Below are positions 51,711 through 61,268 of a stretch of DNA of 64,000 nucleotides, piece by piece. Position numbers and translations under genes: made by a program. Source of the DNA: an uncultured Bacillota bacterium (GTDB lineage Bacteria; Bacillota; Clostridia; Peptostreptococcales; Anaerovoracaceae). Where the stretch lies: contig CASEFA010000008.1 of the NCBI GenBank assembly GCA_949287095.1, positions 51,876 through 115,875 on the forward strand, given 5' to 3'. Position 1 is the first letter of the stretch. Each line of letters begins with the position of its first letter. The notes beneath the pieces are model-generated. The model made no database searches, had not been told where the DNA came from, and saw only the letters and a program-made list of their open reading frames with translations.

Positions 51711-54029
51711 TTAGTCCACCTTTCTTACAGGGGCCATGCCCTTGGCAAGCTTCTTCTGACCCACCGAGTCGAAAATAACCGTTACCGTTCTGTCGTCCTG
51801 CTCTATTACCATGCCTCTTCCGAACTTGCTGTGTTCCACCGTATCTCCCGGTTCGTAAGTCTCCCCTGCGCTCTTTTCCGCTTCCCTGACTCTGGATTTC
51901 GTATCGTATATAGACGATGCAAGGCTGTTTCCAGGGCTTTTCGCCAAATTCCGCGCGCTTGCTCTCGCCGATTCTGCGGCCATCTTCTGATACGGATTGA
52001 AGTAGTCGTTTTCTCTCACGGCGTATCCGTCCGCAGATCCCGTATCCACGCCCGGGCCCGCTCCCTGTCTTCCCTTAGGGTTATATACGCCGTCTCCTTC
52101 CATAAGCTTCGGATCCATTTCCCGGAGAAACTGGGATTCTCTGGTCCAGTCGCTTCTTCCGTAAAGGGTTCTCACCGACGCGCTTGAAAGTATGAGCCTT
52201 TCCTTCGCCCTGGTCATGCCCACGTAGCAGAGCCTGCGCTCCTCCTCCATTCCCGAAGGAGAGTCAAAGGCCCTGTGTCCCGGAAAGAGCTCGTCCTCCA
52301 TTCCCGGAAGAAATACAACGGGGAATTCCAGACCCTTTGCGCTGTGCATGGTCATCAGGTTTACGGAATCGGCGTTTTCGTCCAGATTGTCTACGTCGGC
52401 CATGAGGGCCATGTTCTCCATGAACTCCTCTATGTCGGGATTTCTCCCTTCCCTTTCGGCCTCCGCCTCGTAATCGTAAATAGCCGATTTGAATTCCATA
52501 AGGTTTTCGATTCTGGCTTCGTCCTCGGGAGCCTCTGATTTTTCAAGGGCTTCCATATATCCTGTGCGGACGAGGAGCTGGTCGTATATGTCGGACACCC
52601 TCATGTTCTGCCTCTCCGCTCTACATGTGGCGATGCACTCTGCCATATCGATTATGCCGTCTCTCGCCTTTGACGGGAGAGTCGCCTGAACCTCCGGATC
52701 CAGAAGAGCGTTCATCATGCTCTCCCCCTTTACCATGGCAAAGGCCGCCAGCTTGTCCACGGACTTTGCACCCATGCCCCTCTTAGGCTCGTTGATTATA
52801 CGCCTTAAGGAAAGGTCATCCTTAGGATTTACAACCAGCCTCATGTAGGCCAGCATATCCTTTATCTCTTTTCTGTCGTAATATCTGAGCCCCGAAAGAA
52901 CCCTGTAAGGGGTTCCCGTCCGCGCAAACATCTCCTCGAAAGGCCTGGACTGGGCGTTGGTTCTGTAAAGGACCGCAAAATCGCTGTACTTTCTGTCCGC
53001 CGTCTTTAAAAGCTCTATTTCCTTAGCCACAAAATACGCCTCGTCCTTTTCCGTGTCGGCTCTGTAATACGTAATCTTGTGGCCGGCCTCCTTCTCAGTC
53101 CACAGCTTCTTGGATTTTCTGCCCCTGTTGTTCTCTATGACGGAATGGGCCGCCGCAAGAATGTTCCCGCAGGACCTGTAGTTCTGCTCCAGCTTTATGA
53201 CCTTCGCCTCTGGAAAATCCTTTTCAAAGTCCAGAATGTTCCTTATGTCGGCGCCTCGCCACTCGTATATGCACTGGTCGTCGTCGCCTACGACGCAGAG
53301 GTTGTGGTGAGCCTCGGCAAGAAGTCTTATGAGCCTGTACTGAATATGGTTGGTGTCCTGATACTCGTCCACCATTATGTATCTGAACCTGTCCTGATAT
53401 TTTGCAAGAACCCGCTCATCCTTCTCCAGCAGCCTTACGGCGTTGAGAAGAAGGTCGTCGAAGTCCATGGCGTTGTTTGCCCTGAGATTCTTCTCGTACT
53501 CCGTGTAAAGGGTGTAAATGACCTTTGTCTTGTAGTTTGCCTCGGTGTATGCTTTGTAATCCTCCGGCGACGTCTCCTTTTCCTTGCAGTCGCTTATGAC
53601 GGAGAGAACGTAGGCAGGAGAAAACTCTTTGTCGTTTACGTTAAGCTCCTTCAGGATTCTCTTCATCAAAGTCTTCTGATCCGACGGATCGTAAATCACA
53701 AATCCCGTGTCAAAGCCCAGAACCTCCCCGTGAATGCGAAGAAGCCTCAGACACATGGCGTGAAATGTCATTATCCACATATCCCTGCCCGGGGAAACTC
53801 CCGTAAGCTCCTCCACCCTGCTTCTCATCTCTCCCGCCGCCTTGTTGGTGAAGGTGACGGCCAGAATGTTGTACGGGCTTACTCCCTGCTCCAGTAGATA
53901 TGCGATTCTTCCCGTCATGGTGCTGGTCTTTCCCGAGCCCGCTCCAGCCAGGACGAGAAGAGGTCCCTCCGTACAGGTCACCGCCTCTTTCTGTCTGTCG
54001 TTATATCTGTTAAGGTCTAAATGACTCAT
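51711..54029 (-). CDS. pcrA: ATP-dependent DNA helicase PcrA/UvrD
   Basis: 772 residues, superfamily 1 helicase. Q motif YNDRQKEAV at 8-16, Walker A AGAGSGKTSTM near 29, VDEYQDTN near 220, GDDDQCIYEWRGAD near 250, QNYRSCGNIL near 285 and MTMHSAKGLEFPVVFLPG near 560 are intact. The C-terminal 50 residues form the Tudor-like RNA polymerase-binding segment (PGDTVEHSKFGRGMVI). CAGGAGG precedes ATG by 7 bases. Confidence 0.96.
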   Translation of the reverse strand: MSHLDLNRYNDRQKEAVTCTEGPLLVLAGAGSGKTSTMTGRIAYLLEQGVSPYNILAVTFTNKAAGEMRSRVEELTGVSPGRDMWIMTFHAMCLRLLRIHGEVLGFDTGFVIYDPSDQKTLMKRILKELNVNDKEFSPAYVLSVISDCKEKETSPEDYKAYTEANYKTKVIYTLYTEYEKNLRANNAMDFDDLLLNAVRLLEKDERVLAKYQDRFRYIMVDEYQDTNHIQYRLIRLLAEAHHNLCVVGDDDQCIYEWRGADIRNILDFEKDFPEAKVIKLEQNYRSCGNILAAAHSVIENNRGRKSKKLWTEKEAGHKITYYRADTEKDEAYFVAKEIELLKTADRKYSDFAVLYRTNAQSRPFEEMFARTGTPYRVLSGLRYYDRKEIKDMLAYMRLVVNPKDDLSLRRIINEPKRGMGAKSVDKLAAFAMVKGESMMNALLDPEVQATLPSKARDGIIDMAECIATCRAERQNMRVSDIYDQLLVRTGYMEALEKSEAPEDEARIENLMEFKSAIYDYEAEAEREGRNPDIEEFMENMALMADVDNLDENADSVNLMTMHSAKGLEFPVVFLPGMEDELFPGHRAFDSPSGMEEERRLCYVGMTRAKERLILSSASVRTLYGRSDWTRESQFLREMDPKLMEGDGVYNPKGRQGAGPGVDTGSADGYAVRENDYFNPYQKMAAESARASARNLAKSPGNSLASSIYDTKSRVREAEKSAGETYEPGDTVEHSKFGRGMVIEQDDRTVTVIFDSVGQKKLAKGMAPVRKVD

Positions 54030-54161
54030 TTTAATCCTCCTGATTGTTTTCCACCGGAAATATATTTTATCATAAACCTGATAGATTTAGTACCGTATTT
54101 CTTGTTTCCGCCAGCTGAAAGATGGTGTAGAATAGATATAGATTTTTCAGGAGAAACTGCT

Positions 54162-56129
54162 ATGAAAAAAGTTATAATGATCTTCAGCACTGACGAAAAT
54201 ATTGCTGCTATTCAACATTTACACAACCATCTCAAGAATATTTTTGAAGAAAACATAGAAATCCAGGATATATTTCTCGACAGACTGTCCAAAGACGAAC
54301 CTCTTGAAGCAGATGCGTACCTTATACTGTCCGAGGATATTCTTCAGCTGCTGAAAAATAATATATCGGACTACTCTAAAATACTGGTTGTCCGTCGATC
54401 AATAAACAAGAAATTTCTCTCTGCAGTAACTGAAATTCCTGACGGAGAAACCGTCCTGGTTGTAAACGACTCTGTGGTATCATCGCTCCAGACAGTTTAT
54501 AATCTCTATGAACTGGGATTCAGCAATCTCAATCTTGTTCCGTTCAACGAAACCAAACCGGCATCCCTTTATGACGGTTATACTACCGCTATCACTCCTA
54601 ACGAAGAACATCTTGTTCCCGAAGATGTGAAGCACATAATCAACATAGGGTATCGTGACATTTCTTTTGATACACTTCTGCGCCTGACACAGCTTCTGGA
54701 GCTGGAGAACAACCGTACGTACAAAAACCTGATCCTCAGTATGAAAACCGTTACAGACTCCAGTTCATTTTTATATACCAAATATCTCCAGGACTTTCTT
54801 AAAGTTCAGGCTTTAAGCCACACCGTAACCGACGCCAATCAGGCCGTAATTCTCTGCAGTGTGGATAACCAGATTATATATACTAACTCAAAAGCGAATG
54901 ATTTATTCGGCTCACACCTGTCGAGTCTCAATATAGATTCTCTCACAGAATTGTCTCCTATGCGCGAAGGTGATTATATGCAGGCCGAAATTGAAATCAG
55001 AGGTAAGCTTTACTCGGCCAACAAGGCTCCAATAAAGCTTATGGCTGAAAATATCGGCTTTTCATATACATTTCAGCCGTATAAGAACAACCCCGGAATT
55101 AAAAGAAACGGTATGTTCGCTAAATACACCTTCAGCGATATTATTCACCATTCAAAAAAGATGGATGATCTGATAGCTATGGCGAAAGACATAGCAAAAA
55201 CCGACTATACCGTCTCTATCACCGGCGAAAGCGGTACAGGCAAGGAAATGCTCGCCCAGTCTATACATAATTATTCTTCCAGAAAAAATCGCCCATTTGT
55301 AGCGATAAATTGTGCTGCACTCACTGATTCTCTTCTTGACAGCGAACTTTTCGGATATGAAAAAGGAGCCTTCACCGGAGCCGACAGCCGCGGAAAAAGC
55401 GGTCTTTTTGAGCAGGCTCATGGCGGAACCATATTTCTGGACGAAATCGGGGATATATCCCCTCATATGCAGCTGCGACTTCTTCGAACGCTGCAGGAAA
55501 AGCAGATAATGAAAATAGGCGGAACACGGCTGATTGACATAGATGTACGGGTTATAGCCGCCACTAACAAAAACCTTGAAGATGAAGTGCTGAAGGGTAA
55601 TTTCAGAGATGATTTATTCTATCGCCTGAATGTGATTCCGATTCACGTGCCGCCTCTTAGAGAAAGAAAAGAAGATGTACTGCCGTTATTCAGTTTTTTT
55701 GTCGGTAAAAAATTCTCTGATCTTACAGAGGCCGAAAAAGACATGTTGATGGCATGCTCCTGGCCGGGCAATGTACGACAGCTGGAAAATGTAGCAACTT
55801 ACTACAATGCTCTCTCCAGATTACCGAATCTGGAAAGCACATCCCTGACAGGTTCTGCCAGTCTGCGCGGTCACACCGCATTTGATTTTGAAAATGTTAA
55901 ATTCCAAGTGCTCGATATCATCTGCCAGCATACCCAGCTTTCACACGGAGCAGGACAAATTGTTGTTCTGCAGCATCTGCGGGAACGTGGTATAAATATC
56001 GGAGATAAAAATCTGAGACTTCTTTTAAAGCAGCTGAACGATGACGGACTCATTACAATCTGTAAGGGTCGAACCGGTATGAGAATCACATCCCTGGGGT
56101 ATCTGATTCTTGGAAAACAACGATTATAA
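54162..56129 (+). CDS. Sigma-54-dependent transcriptional activator with atypical C-terminus
   Basis: 655 residues. An N-terminal sensory region (1-210, PrpR_N-like at best) is followed by a PAS-like stretch near 265 (DNQIIYTNSKANDLFG). A complete AAA+ domain includes Walker A GESGTGKE near 355, the sigma-54-contacting loop GAFTGA at about 402-407, Walker B GGTIFLDEIGD and SWPGNVRQLENV near 540. Instead of a Fis-type HTH, the last 75 residues look like a winged helix (QVLDIICQHTQLSHGAGQIV to TSLGYLILG). ATG 54162 has CAGGAG 8 bases upstream; the longer frame begins inside the pcrA leader. It probably drives the substrate-binding protein gene at 57.0-58.6 kb. Confidence 0.92.
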   Translation: MKKVIMIFSTDENIAAIQHLHNHLKNIFEENIEIQDIFLDRLSKDEPLEADAYLILSEDILQLLKNNISDYSKILVVRRSINKKFLSAVTEIPDGETVLVVNDSVVSSLQTVYNLYELGFSNLNLVPFNETKPASLYDGYTTAITPNEEHLVPEDVKHIINIGYRDISFDTLLRLTQLLELENNRTYKNLILSMKTVTDSSSFLYTKYLQDFLKVQALSHTVTDANQAVILCSVDNQIIYTNSKANDLFGSHLSSLNIDSLTELSPMREGDYMQAEIEIRGKLYSANKAPIKLMAENIGFSYTFQPYKNNPGIKRNGMFAKYTFSDIIHHSKKMDDLIAMAKDIAKTDYTVSITGESGTGKEMLAQSIHNYSSRKNRPFVAINCAALTDSLLDSELFGYEKGAFTGADSRGKSGLFEQAHGGTIFLDEIGDISPHMQLRLLRTLQEKQIMKIGGTRLIDIDVRVIAATNKNLEDEVLKGNFRDDLFYRLNVIPIHVPPLRERKEDVLPLFSFFVGKKFSDLTEAEKDMLMACSWPGNVRQLENVATYYNALSRLPNLESTSLTGSASLRGHTAFDFENVKFQVLDIICQHTQLSHGAGQIVVLQHLRERGINIGDKNLRLLLKQLNDDGLITICKGRTGMRITSLGYLILGKQRL

Positions 56130-56137
56130 TCACAATA

Positions 56138-56162
56138 AGAAACGGCGGCCTGAAGCCGCCGA
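56138..56162 (-). terminator. Terminator of the 56.2 kb membrane protein gene
   Basis: The stem GGCGGC-TTCAG-GCCGCC is followed on the minus strand by GTTTCTTATT. It also sits right behind the sigma-54 activator and may serve both genes. Confidence 0.65.
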
Positions 56163-56172
56163 CGTCTTCCAT

Positions 56173-56682
56173 TTATATGAAAATAAAATAGGCCGCTGCA
56201 ACAACGACAACAGACAGCGCTATAAGGAAAATATTGCTGACCCTTTTGACGTTTTTTGCAGCTATTCCCTTTTCCCGGCATCGCTCTATGTAGGCGTTAC
56301 ACACAATCGCATCCAGAAGTAACGGAAGCTTAGTCAGAACCATCATAACCGCAAATTCCACAGGTGAAATATATACCTTCGGTTCAGCCGCCGGAATACC
56401 TGCGAAAATCCCCACCATCACCAGCATGACTGCCAGCACCTTAATGTGAAAGCTTATTCCACGCTTTGGCATCTCGTCAAAGTATGCGCCTGCCATTACA
56501 GACTGGAAGATAAAATGTAAAATAATAATCGAGCTTATGCAATATACCCGCGTACTCACGGATATATCGTTTCCAAACAGGTAGATAACCAGTGCGATGA
56601 CATATGCAAGCGCTGTAACCCCAAGACAAACCGATTTCACTTTGAAATCGAGTTTCCTCATTCTATTCGCGTCCATATTCAT
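56173..56682 (-). CDS. Small integral membrane protein
   Basis: 169 residues with five hydrophobic segments and a basic start (MNMDANRMRKLDFKVK). No family is recognised. AGGAGG lies 7 bases before ATG 56682. It sits between the sigma-54 activator and the substrate-binding protein, so it may belong to the same process, for example as a transporter part or sensor partner, but it lacks transporter motifs. Confidence 0.75.
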   Translation of the reverse strand: MNMDANRMRKLDFKVKSVCLGVTALAYVIALVIYLFGNDISVSTRVYCISSIIILHFIFQSVMAGAYFDEMPKRGISFHIKVLAVMLVMVGIFAGIPAAEPKVYISPVEFAVMMVLTKLPLLLDAIVCNAYIERCREKGIAAKNVKRVSNIFLIALSVVVVAAAYFIFI

Positions 56683-56934
56683 ATCTGTGCCTCCTGAAAA
56701 ACAAGTGCTTATCCTAGTAATCAACCTCTTTTAATTTTTGTATAAATGAATTATATCAGAATATTTGTACGTTTGCAAGTTTAATTTCTTTAGATTTCGT
56801 TCGTAGGCTGCATTCTCTATCAAACATCCTCAATATGCCCTATTTCTAAACCGGGCCGCATCCGCTAATATATATCGTGTGATTGTTTGCCTCGTGCACT
56901 TCGCGCTCTCGGCAGGGTTGGAACCCCATAAGAT

Positions 56935-56971
56935 AAACAGCTCCCAAACACATAATGTCCGGGAGCTGTTT
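56935..56971 (-). terminator. Terminator of the substrate-binding protein gene
   Basis: A perfect 11-bp stem AAACAGCTCCC/GGGAGCTGTTT, 22 bases after the stop codon on the minus strand. Confidence 0.8.
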
Positions 56972-56992
56972 CACAACTCGCGTTACACACTT

Positions 56993-58594
56993 CTATGCTG
57001 CTACATTTCTGAAGTTTCCATCTTCATCTGTAACTACGTCATGAAGGTAAAAGGCACCGACAGGTGTATACTTTATACCCTGTATTTCCGATCTCCAGCA
57101 GCGATATCCGCCTCTATCCAGGCAAGGCACGACCGTTTTATAATCCATTATAGTTTTTTGGATTTCGGTTATTTTTTCTGTTCTTTCATCATAATCGACT
57201 ATACGTCTCGCTTCATTAATCATTTCTTTCTGCTTTTCAGGATCCGGATTGGTAGCTTCAGGATTTCTCAGGGCGAATAAATCCAGCTTGAGGAATGGTT
57301 CGTTCCAGCTAAGGCTCAGATAAGCCAAATCAAAATTGCCGTCTACAACATCCTGATTTACATACGACCACTCCTGTGTCGTTATCTGTAAATCTATTCC
57401 TAACTCCTTCATATCAGCCTGTATCGACTGTGCCATGCTCATGCTCGGCTCATCATTCCACGATGAGAATGTAAGTTGCATAGGTGTTCCATCTTTATCC
57501 CTTATTCCGTCATTGTCAGTATCTGTCCAACCGGCTTCCTCCAGAAGCTGTACTGCGCCTTCAAAATCGTAACCGTAATTTTCTTTGAAGTATTCTCCAG
57601 CTTCTTCATTGTAATTCAGGCATCTAGGAAGTATCAAATTGTATGTAGGTGCAAATATCTCCTGCAGATAATTTGAGAAGTTATCCCGATTTACTCCTTT
57701 CATTATTGCCAGTCTCACATTTTCATCCGCAAGAATAGGGTTCTCCATATTCATCTCAAAATAAGATATCGATGCTGATGCCGAATCAACAACTGTTATA
57801 TCCTCATTCCCCTTGAGCTCCTCATAGTATTCCATCGGTACGGAAGCCAATACGTCATACTCTCCATTCTGAACTCCTTCAGCAAACGTGAAATCTTCTC
57901 CGGAAAATACCACTTTAATATTCTTTATCGGCATCGGACCTTTATTATCAACATTCGGATTGTTAGTAACGTATCCCTCATTTGCTTTTAATGTGACATA
58001 AGCTCCCGCTTCATACTCATCTATGTAATATGCACCATAAGGGTGTGCTCCCCAGAGCAGTTCATCTTTAGACATCGTATCCAGCTCATCTTTATCTATT
58101 AGTCCGACAAAGTTACTCATAAAATTAAATTCAGTATCGGCACGGAACTCGCTGAAATGAACGATTACATTTCTGCCGTCAACCTCCATGGACTCGATAT
58201 TGCTGTAACCTTCGGCATATTCGCTGACTTCCTGTCCCCACTCTACCGAAGCGATAAAATCCTCAGGTTCTACCTGTTCACCTGTAGAATACTTCATACC
58301 TTCCGGAAAAGTGATGGTCCATGTAAGTCCATCATCGCTCCAGACTCCTTCTGAAGCAATACAAGGAACCGCTTCGCCTGTTTCAAAATCCCTGTCAAAA
58401 ATAGGATCGGCTATAAGAAACTGCATATCGTAGTAGGAAGAGCACTGAAACATGTCAACACCCTGCCAGGCATCGTCCTGGATAATCAGTGTTTTTCCTT
58501 CACTACTCGTGTCTTCTTCCCCACCACATGAACCAAGGCCTACGCCCACAGTCATAACAACGATTACTAATACTGCTAACATCCTCCTTTTCAT
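56993..58594 (-). CDS. Oligopeptide-binding lipoprotein (ABC transporter SBP, family 5)
   Basis: 533 residues. A lipoprotein signal (MKRRMLAVLVIVVMTVGVGL, then GSC with lipid Cys23) is followed by a DppA/OppA-like fold. Typical are LTWTITFPEGMKYSTGEQV near 95, DNVRLAIMKGVNRD-type text (ENVRLAIMKGVNRD) near 295 and the SBP_bac_5 motif GWTDTDNDGIRDKDG near 365. It captures peptides outside the membrane. No permease or ATPase genes are beside it. GGAGG precedes ATG 58594. A sigma-54 promoter lies about 107-122 bases upstream. Confidence 0.92.
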   Translation of the reverse strand: MKRRMLAVLVIVVMTVGVGLGSCGGEEDTSSEGKTLIIQDDAWQGVDMFQCSSYYDMQFLIADPIFDRDFETGEAVPCIASEGVWSDDGLTWTITFPEGMKYSTGEQVEPEDFIASVEWGQEVSEYAEGYSNIESMEVDGRNVIVHFSEFRADTEFNFMSNFVGLIDKDELDTMSKDELLWGAHPYGAYYIDEYEAGAYVTLKANEGYVTNNPNVDNKGPMPIKNIKVVFSGEDFTFAEGVQNGEYDVLASVPMEYYEELKGNEDITVVDSASASISYFEMNMENPILADENVRLAIMKGVNRDNFSNYLQEIFAPTYNLILPRCLNYNEEAGEYFKENYGYDFEGAVQLLEEAGWTDTDNDGIRDKDGTPMQLTFSSWNDEPSMSMAQSIQADMKELGIDLQITTQEWSYVNQDVVDGNFDLAYLSLSWNEPFLKLDLFALRNPEATNPDPEKQKEMINEARRIVDYDERTEKITEIQKTIMDYKTVVPCLDRGGYRCWRSEIQGIKYTPVGAFYLHDVVTDEDGNFRNVAA

Positions 58595-58700
58595 TTTCTG
58601 TTCCTCCTTACAATTCAAATCATATTAAGCATAACAGGTTCACAAGTCTTTTCTTTATCGCCAAAATAGCAGTAAGTCGAAAAGTTATAATAGAAAAAAG

Positions 58701-58716
58701 CAAATTGCGTGCCAAT
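58701..58716 (-). promoter_or_regulatory. Sigma-54 promoter of the peptide-binding protein gene
   Basis: The minus strand reads TTGGCACG-CAAT-TTGC, a near-perfect match to the -24/-12 consensus TGGCACG-N4-TTGC. TGGCACG is at 58709-58715 and TTGC at 58701-58704. A transcript from it would have a leader of about 95 bases. The only sigma-54 activator in the window is 4 kb away. Confidence 0.85.
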
Positions 58717-58745
58717 TTGCTATAATTTGATAATCGTTAAAAATC

Positions 58746-58775
58746 TTGTAATTTGTCATGGATTTTGCATATAAT
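58746..58775 (+). promoter_or_regulatory. Sigma-A promoter of the serine hydrolase gene
   Basis: TTGTAA at 58746-58751, 18 bases, TATAAT at 58770-58775, about 50 bases before the start codon. It is divergent from the sigma-54 promoter. Confidence 0.65.
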
Positions 58776-58828
58776 GGTAGTGAATCATACCTTAATGATA
58801 TTGAACTACATAAGAAAGAGGTGAAATG

Positions 58829-60259
58829 ATGTACGACACAAAATCACTCGACGAATATCTGAAAAGATTGTTTGACGAAAGCGGCTACCCCGGAATTTCC
58901 ATATGCCTAATGGGGCCAGAGGGCATAATCTTCCAGAAGGGGTACGGTTTTGCTGACATAAAAAAGACCCGGCATGTTGATTCAGATACGGTTTACGGTA
59001 TCGCATCAATGAGCAAATCTTTTGCCGCACTGGCTTGTGCTATACTTCAGGAGGAAGGCAAGCTCAGTTTTTCTGACCCGGTGACAAAGTACTTTCCTGA
59101 CTTCAGAATCCCCGGAATACCGGAAGAGTGCATAACTCTACGGCATTTAGCAATGCATACGACGGGATTACCTCCAATCAGAAACATGGGCTGGTCAATC
59201 TCCATGAATACTCCAGATAAACACGATAATTATACACGTGGTATGAAAGCATCTGCCCCTAACAGTATGGGCACCATAGACGACATAATCGATTATATAT
59301 CTAACAGCAACAGTTATAAGCTTCTGGGCGCTCCGGGTGAATATATGAGCTATTCTAACGAAGGATATGCGCTTCTTTCGTATGTTGTGGATCAGGCTTC
59401 TGGCATGTCCTTGGAAGAATTCCTGAAAGTACGAGTTTTTAATCCCCTTGGGATGACTCGATCTGTACTGGATATCGACGGTTCCGAGGCCGCTGCACTT
59501 GCGTACGGCAACATCTCCGAACTTTTCGATCTTGATGATGACGGAAAATTATATTCTGATACAATCTGTTCTGTTCTGCCGCCGTATAGAGGATGTGCCT
59601 GCATAAAGTCTACCGCAAGTGACATGGCAAAATATTACCTGATGCTGGCTCAAAACGGTGTATACGAAGGCAGACAGATAATCCCTGCCGGGGCTGTGGA
59701 AGCGGTGATTGGCAGAGAATTCCCAGAAACGGAAAAACCTTTTTATTGTTTTGGTTTAGAAAAAAGATTGCAGAATAACAGGGTAATCTGCGAACATTCC
59801 GGGGGACTTCACGGTGTATCTTCTCACGGAGGTCTCATAAGGCAAGAATTCGACAAACCCGGTTATTCTATGGTTGCCCTATGTAATCAGGGTGATTTGT
59901 TTGTTAATGATTTTGTCTGGCCTTGTTACAACCTTATTCTGGATATTCCGCTAAATACCCGACACTATTGGGCGAAACCATCCGGCGATTGTTTCGGTTC
60001 TCCGGAAATGTTGACAGGTAAATATATGAGTTACGAGTTTGTGGATGCCTACTGCATCGTTGAGAAAACCGATGATTCCCAGCTTAAAGCGGAGTACCAG
60101 GACCATACCCTTAATCTGCATTACTGTCATGACGCGCTTTTCAGTGCAAGAACATGCGAAGAACCCGATAAGGAATATACGACAATGGAGTTTTATATCC
60201 GAGACGGTAAAGCTTGGGGCGTCAAATGCTACAATCGAATATATCAACGTGTAGAGTAA
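58829..60259 (+). CDS. Serine hydrolase of the beta-lactamase/D-aminopeptidase family
   Basis: 476 residues. The penicillin-binding-type triad is present: S60-M-S-K63 (SxxK), Y-S-N near 175 in EYMSYSNEGY, and HSG near 320 in CEHSGGLHGV. A beta-rich C-terminal domain of about 110 residues follows. There is no signal peptide, so it is probably cytosolic, which argues for a peptidase on imported peptides rather than a wall enzyme. ATG 58829 is favoured over 58826 by the 7-base distance from AGAGG. It is divergent from the peptide-binding protein gene. Confidence 0.88.
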   Translation: MYDTKSLDEYLKRLFDESGYPGISICLMGPEGIIFQKGYGFADIKKTRHVDSDTVYGIASMSKSFAALACAILQEEGKLSFSDPVTKYFPDFRIPGIPEECITLRHLAMHTTGLPPIRNMGWSISMNTPDKHDNYTRGMKASAPNSMGTIDDIIDYISNSNSYKLLGAPGEYMSYSNEGYALLSYVVDQASGMSLEEFLKVRVFNPLGMTRSVLDIDGSEAAALAYGNISELFDLDDDGKLYSDTICSVLPPYRGCACIKSTASDMAKYYLMLAQNGVYEGRQIIPAGAVEAVIGREFPETEKPFYCFGLEKRLQNNRVICEHSGGLHGVSSHGGLIRQEFDKPGYSMVALCNQGDLFVNDFVWPCYNLILDIPLNTRHYWAKPSGDCFGSPEMLTGKYMSYEFVDAYCIVEKTDDSQLKAEYQDHTLNLHYCHDALFSARTCEEPDKEYTTMEFYIRDGKAWGVKCYNRIYQRVE

Positions 60260-60298
60260 AAAACCTGCTGGCTATTACTCATGGATCCCTCCACACAG

Positions 60299-60346
60299 TA
60301 AATAACAGCATCGTATGAAAGCGCATACGATGCTGTTATTTTATAT
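60299..60346. terminator. Bidirectional terminator
   Basis: A perfect 17-bp stem (60301-60317 with 60324-60340) and a TTATAT tail. It serves the convergent serine hydrolase and M55 peptidase genes. Confidence 0.88.
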
Positions 60347-60407
60347 AATTTATATACGTTTAAACCGCAATAAACCGTATTACCATCTATGATTTAAACG
60401 AAATCTT

Positions 60408-61202
60408 TTATCCGACAAAGTACCTGCATCTTGCAAGTTCCCTCGGTGTCTCTGCGGTATACGAAACCGTAAAGTCGTCTATCTTTTTCACGCCCGGGAA
60501 CCAGGATGCCGTGGCGGCACGCTGGAAATCCTTATAGCAGAGAGTCATGGTATACTCCTTTTCCAGCTTTCTCGGCTCAGGCAGAGGCCTTGACAGAATT
60601 TCATCTACTGAAGCCTCTATTTCTGCGATTACGGTCTCGGGATGTCTGTTCCATGTAGAATCACCTATGCCGCGTTTTGTCGGTACGGTCTTTATTCCCG
60701 GATACTCGGCCGCAGCATCTCTGCAAGCCCCTTCGTCTCCCGCAACGAGAAGGGAAGGCACTCCCAGCTCGTCTGCAACCTGTGAATTTATAGTGAACTC
60801 CGATGCATACCTGCCGTTTATCTTGAACCAGTTATATATGTAGTCCTCACATGTGTGCTTAAGCGGGCTGTTTGCAGTCCAGGCGCCTGAGTGATATCCT
60901 ATGTAAATTGCTCCGTCAAAGGTATCATCCAGTCCGCCCATCATGGACATAGGGCTGTTCATCCATCCTCTTATCAGCTCCACACCCTCAGGAAGAAGAT
61001 TGTGATCTATATTCATCGCATCTTCATGCCCGTCCTTTACAACCACGTGACAACCGTGTTTTAAAGCTGCTCTGCATGCGGCGGCAACCTCCAGAGACAT
61101 TTCACGACATGCCTCTTCATAACCCTTTCCGCCATATCTGGTGGCGTCCCAGCTGGTGATTCCGCTTACTCCTTCAATGTCTGCGCTTATGAATATTTTC
61201 AT
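60408..61202 (-). CDS. M55 family D-aminopeptidase (DppA-like)
   Basis: 264 residues. Metal ligands are visible as Asp8 and Glu10 in SADIEG, Asp57-x-His59 in KDGHED, His104 in IGYHSGA and Glu about 135; SPLKHT holds the likely catalytic His. The family releases N-terminal D-amino acids, chiefly D-Ala, and forms a decameric cytosolic chamber. GGAGG precedes ATG. With the neighbouring peptide-binding protein and serine hydrolase it suggests use of D-residue peptides such as wall fragments. Confidence 0.93.
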   Translation of the reverse strand: MKIFISADIEGVSGITSWDATRYGGKGYEEACREMSLEVAAACRAALKHGCHVVVKDGHEDAMNIDHNLLPEGVELIRGWMNSPMSMMGGLDDTFDGAIYIGYHSGAWTANSPLKHTCEDYIYNWFKINGRYASEFTINSQVADELGVPSLLVAGDEGACRDAAAEYPGIKTVPTKRGIGDSTWNRHPETVIAEIEASVDEILSRPLPEPRKLEKEYTMTLCYKDFQRAATASWFPGVKKIDDFTVSYTAETPRELARCRYFVG

Positions 61203-61268
61203 GTCGGCCTCCTTTGTTTAAAATTGCAACTTGTATTTTATCATCATTGCCGCCGCTTTGCAATAATT

